DNA of 64,000 nt from Lytechinus pictus (Eukaryota; Echinodermata; Echinoidea; Temnopleuroida; Toxopneustidae): NCBI RefSeq assembly GCF_037042905.1, contig NC_087245.1, positions 28,336,001 through 28,400,000 on the forward strand, given 5' to 3'. Each line of letters starts with the position of its first letter. Position 1 is the stretch's first letter. The position numbers and the translations under genes are program-made. Positions 60,253 through 64,000 of this stretch are shown piece by piece. The notes under the pieces were generated by a model. It did not search any database. It was not told the DNA's origin and worked only from the letters and a program-made list of their open reading frames with translations.

Positions 60253-61430
60253 TTAAAGAGATGGTCCAGGCTGAAAATATTTATATCTTAAAGGAGAATG
60301 AAACTCTTGGAGCAAGTTAGCTTTTGTGAAAGCAGAAAAATCAAAGAATAAGATCAACAAAAGTTTGAGTAAAATAGGACTAGCAATAGAAGAGTTATGA
60401 GCATTTGAATATCGAGATCACTAATGCTATGGAGATCCTCCAATTGGCAACGCAACCGAGATCTATGATATCACAGATGAACAACTCTCCCCTTTTGGAC
60501 ACTGAAAATATACCCCAAAACATCTCTTTTTGCTCTTTCTAATCATATGACAAACGATTCATCAATGATATAATGTTGTGAAATCTCTGTACTTGTCCTC
60601 TCATAAAGAGAACACCTCACCTTGTGATAGATTCTATAAAAGTGAGAATATAAGTGAAATAAGTACTAAAGCAATGAGGGAGTTGTACGTGTGTGACGTC
60701 ACAGATCTTGGTCGCGTTGCCAATGGGAGGATCTACATGGCATTAGTGATCTCAATATTCAAATACTCATATCTTTCTTATTATTCATTCAATCTTCCTC
60801 AAACTTTCAATGATATGTTTCTTTGATTTTTCTCTTTGATATGGATTCAGCTGGTTTCAAGGGTTTCATTCTCCTTTAATAACTAGTGTAGAATTCACTG
60901 AGCAAAATGCCGAAAATTCCATCATAATCGGATAACAAATAATAAAGTTATTGAAGTTTAAAGTTTAGCAATATTTTGTGAAAACAGTCGTCATGAATAT
61001 TCATTAGGAGGGCTGATGATGTCACACCTCCACTTTCCGTTTTCTTATGTTATTACATAAGATCTTATTTTTTTCATTATTTCATACTTGTGTGAATTAT
61101 ATGTCTCCCTTATAATGAAATAAGTTGCAGCAATAAATATATAATGCACTAAATCAGTTGTCAATCCAATTTTTCTAGTTCTTGGAGGAAAAAAACTGAA
61201 TAAACCTAATTTCATATAATAAAATACAAAAGAACAAGTGGGGATGCGACATCAACAGCCCACTTAATGAATATTCATGACGACTGTTTTCACAAAATAT
61301 TGCTAAACTTTAAAATTAAATAACTTTGTTATTTTTTTCCCGATTTTAAAGAAATTTTCAGCATTTTGCTGAGTGAATTCTACTCTATTTATTAAGCTAT
61401 AAATATTTTCAGCCTGGACCATCCCTTTAA
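60253..61430. mobile_element. TTAA-type MITE split by a nested TTAA-type MITE
   Basis: Outer element bounded by TTAA, ends AAGAGATGGTCCAGGCTG and CAGCCTGGACCATCCCTT. Its left arm is interrupted at 60288 by the inner element. Outer length without the insert is about 0.59 kb. Confidence 0.8.
60288..60879. mobile_element. Nested TTAA-type MITE
   Basis: 592 bp palindromic element with TTAA at both ends, termini AAGGAGAATGAAACTCTTGG and TTTCATTCTCCTT. It contains ATCTATGATATCACAG and GTGACGTCACAGATCTTG in opposite arms. Non-coding. Confidence 0.8.
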
Positions 61431-63409
61431 GTTATTTTCCTTATTGGTTTACATTTTGTTGAATTTTCTTTTTTAGTCCCCCTATTGCTTTTAATCATAT
61501 TTTGTTTTTATTATCATATTGTATTTTGTTACTTTCACCAATATTGTACGTTTTTATGATTTAATTCATATGATTTTGTGCTTTTGTCATTACCATGTTT
61601 GATTGTGTATCAGCATTTGCTGATAGAGTGTTCCATCCCACTAGTGGAAAATAAATATATAAATAAATAGATAAAAATAAATGATATGAATGTAACTTAC
61701 ATCAAGTACATATCTCGAGGTGAGGTGAGTCATTGGCCGGTCTGCTTGGAGTTTGCCACGATGTTGTCGGAAAGAGTCCGCTCCCAGTACATGCCCGCCA
61801 GAAATTACATAGATTGCAGCTTTCTCCTCTAGGCCTATGTAGGGAAGTGTCTGGCGTATTTAATACCTTTTGGAAATAGATCACCCAGAGTGGAACAAGA
61901 TTTATAATCAGCATAGGGAATGTCAATGGTAATTGTACACAGTCTTGGCAGTTGGCTGAAAACTTTCTCGCTGGAACACTGAGTTGCATGGGTTTACACA
62001 TACTCACCCAATACGTCTTTAATCAATCCAGGCATTCCCACTGATGCTTTTCACAAAGTAGTCTGGACTTTGGGGTGAGCAGTTATAATCATTCCCCATG
62101 GAAGCTTACATCCATCTGACTTTAACTGATTTCTCTCCTTTCATCTTTAAAACCTTCTGAATACAATCTCATTAAAATTCTCTGAGCTACTCTACTACTC
62201 TCATATAACAAAATTCCCATTAAAATTACTTCTTTTATTCTACTCCCGAACCCTCTTTACAAATTAATTTCCCAAACTGAACATCATCCACAGCTATAGG
62301 CTACATTTTCAATCACATACAAAACAAACAGTATTAAGTACCCTACAAAGATCTGAAGTTCATTAACTTGGTTACCAGCAAAACCGAAATTCTTTTCTTA
62401 AATGCTAGCATTAACTCTCCCATTCAATCTTAACTAAGCCAGTCAACTTAACCCTATATACACTCTAAAAATATTGTGTAAAATTGCTCCCTGAGGGTAA
62501 TTATGTGTCCAACCAACATTGGGAATTTCTTTTGGGCATTTTTATTTATTCAGTGTGATGACTGAAAATTTTGCCTATTCTAAATAACCATACTGGCTTC
62601 CCGCATTGAGTAAAATACTGCCCCACATTGATTGGACACATGTTATCTGTGATGCCCGGGCACCATGGCCCTGGGAAGCGGGGGGGGGGGGGGATCGGGG
62701 AGTGCTGAAGCACCCCCAAAAAATAGTTGGGGATTCTGCGTGTACTGTTTTCCATAGGCAGCACCCCCAGGTATTCTGAAAGATGTGTAAAATTGGGAAA
62801 AAAGGTAACCAAAAAGACCTCAATTTTGTAGTGAAACCCCCTTATTTTTGCTTTTCAAATTTACATCAGCACCCCCAGTCAAAAATCGTTCCCAGGGCCC
62901 TGCCGGGCACGCGGTTACGAAATAACGCAACATTATGTAAGTACATGTCAGACCAAAAATAAAAACTTAATATGTACAAAGTAAATACAAAATGTCTTTC
63001 ATCTAAAATTCACAAATGAGTGAACATTCTCACTTGATTGTCATGCAATAGCATTTAATATTATACTATTTATGACTGAAATAATGTCATCGATGATATT
63101 AGTCGAAAAAAAATAAAAGATTGAAAAAAACAAAGAAGTAAAAAAGAAAATTAAAAAAAGATTTCATTAGCGTAATTTTTGGCTTGTAGTTGTTAGGAAT
63201 GCCACAAAGAATATTTTCACCAAAAATTAGCTTTCTAGGAGTGAATTAGAGCAAAAAGTATGATGAATAAATAATTCATATAAAAAGAAATATATGATAA
63301 TTTATTTACGTATATGCAGTGGTGTAGATTATGTCATCCTCTCCCTTCGTGCTCTTTACTTTTCGTCGTGATCGCTCGATCCGTGGCCGAAATCTTAAGG
63401 GGGGGGGGG
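61431..63409. other. Intergenic DNA before Trf copy 6
   Basis: Homologous to the intergenic part of the other units, ending in the poly-G run before GCTCTACAGG. No gene seen. Confidence 0.5.
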
Positions 63410-63737
63410 GCTCTACAGGACATCCGAACCGATATCCGAAGATGACATAAAACCACCCGGTACCATGCACTCTCTTAAACAATGAGCAATAAATTTATGC
63501 AAATGAAAGTTGACCAGGTCTGATCATGGTTTGATATTGAAAAGAGTAACCAGGTGAGCATTTCATGAAACAATAAAGTCAGTGATTTCCACTGACGAGC
63601 GTTATAAGCTACTGAAAATCCTTGCATCTGATTGGCTTAGAGCAAATTTGTCCAGTGAAAAACCATTGACAGGATGCCTTCATGAAACCTTTCTCCGGTA
63701 AATAACAACAAACTAAAAAAGCAATAAAATGATTCAA

Positions 63738-63813
63738 CCAGGTAATACCTGGAAAAGCCTGTCACGGTTTGGTACGAGGGCGGTTCTCGTCAGGGAGTGA
63801 AAGTGTATAAATA
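63738..63813 (+). promoter_or_regulatory. Trf copy 6 core promoter: dyad plus TATA box
   Basis: Dyad at 63738-63752 and TATAAATA at 63806-63813; octamer ATGCAAAT at 63497-63504. Confidence 0.7.
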
Positions 63814-63936
63814 CAATGAGCTATAACATAATTAAATCAGGTTTGGAGCTGATCTTGGCATCCTGCTAGAGAAGCTATCAATACACGGAAAGAATTCAAA
63901 CTTGCGGGACTGGAGTGACACCCCCAATACGCCAAC

Positions 63937-63991
63937 ATGGAGTTGAAAGCAACTGTGATCGTTGCTATCCTGGCTGCACTTGCTATGTCAG
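63937..63991 (+). CDS. Trf: Trf (185/333) gene, copy 6, exon 1 only (cut by window edge)
   Basis: The 55 bp coding exon 1 encodes MELKATVIVAILAALAMS plus one base, followed by donor GTAAGCTCT. Leader and donor context equal those of copy 1, not copies 2-5. The promoter dyad and TATA box are present upstream. Exon 2 lies beyond base 64000. Confidence 0.85.
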
Positions 63992-64000
63992 GTAAGCTCT

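Overview
This is animal nuclear DNA, and the gene content points to a sea urchin (echinoid). Two gene systems are present. The right two thirds, from about 22.5 kb, is a head-to-tail cluster of two-exon genes encoding secreted proteins with a glycine-rich region, an RGD motif and a histidine-rich region. I recognise this as the echinoid 185/333 (Transformer, Trf) immune effector family. The left third carries one long minus-strand gene whose exons encode hyalin-repeat (HYR) domains, as in sea urchin hyalin-type extracellular proteins. I cannot name the species. The Trf introns here are about 0.85-0.87 kb, longer than the roughly 0.4 kb I recall for Strongylocentrotus purpuratus.

Layout. 1-18985: 5' part of the HYR gene, read right to left. 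A signal-peptide exon at 18898-18985 is followed by seven single-exon HYR domains and one HYR domain split over two exons; the gene continues beyond base 1. Its introns are packed with non-autonomous transposons: TTAA-target MITEs, a 4 kb foldback element, tRNA-derived SINEs and a LINE remnant. 19.0-22.5 kb: spacer between the divergent HYR and Trf genes, with a second foldback element and a mariner-like palindromic MITE. 22563-39698: two nearly identical 8.57 kb tandem units, each with one Trf gene, a degraded LINE and a SINE. 39699-43272: a third unit whose gene is the same but whose 3' flank switches to another lineage. 43.3-47.0 kb: composite repeat with two nested hAT-like elements and a GCTCGCG-rich tandem array. 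47.0-64.0 kb: two diverged Trf genes (RGD changed to RDD, shorter C terminus), a second copy of the composite repeat, several MITEs, the scar of a probably lost gene copy, and exon 1 of a sixth Trf gene cut by the window edge.

Each Trf gene has the same plan: octamer-like site, 15 bp dyad CCAGGTAATACCTGG, TATAAATA box, a 55 bp coding exon 1 (signal peptide), a phase-1 intron, one large coding exon, and an AATAAA signal about 200 bp past the stop. Copies differ by single-base changes, in-frame deletions, E/Q run length, transposon content and recombination breakpoints, as expected of a rapidly evolving immune family. Splice sites were read by eye from GT/AG signals, reading frame and phase; no transcript evidence was available.
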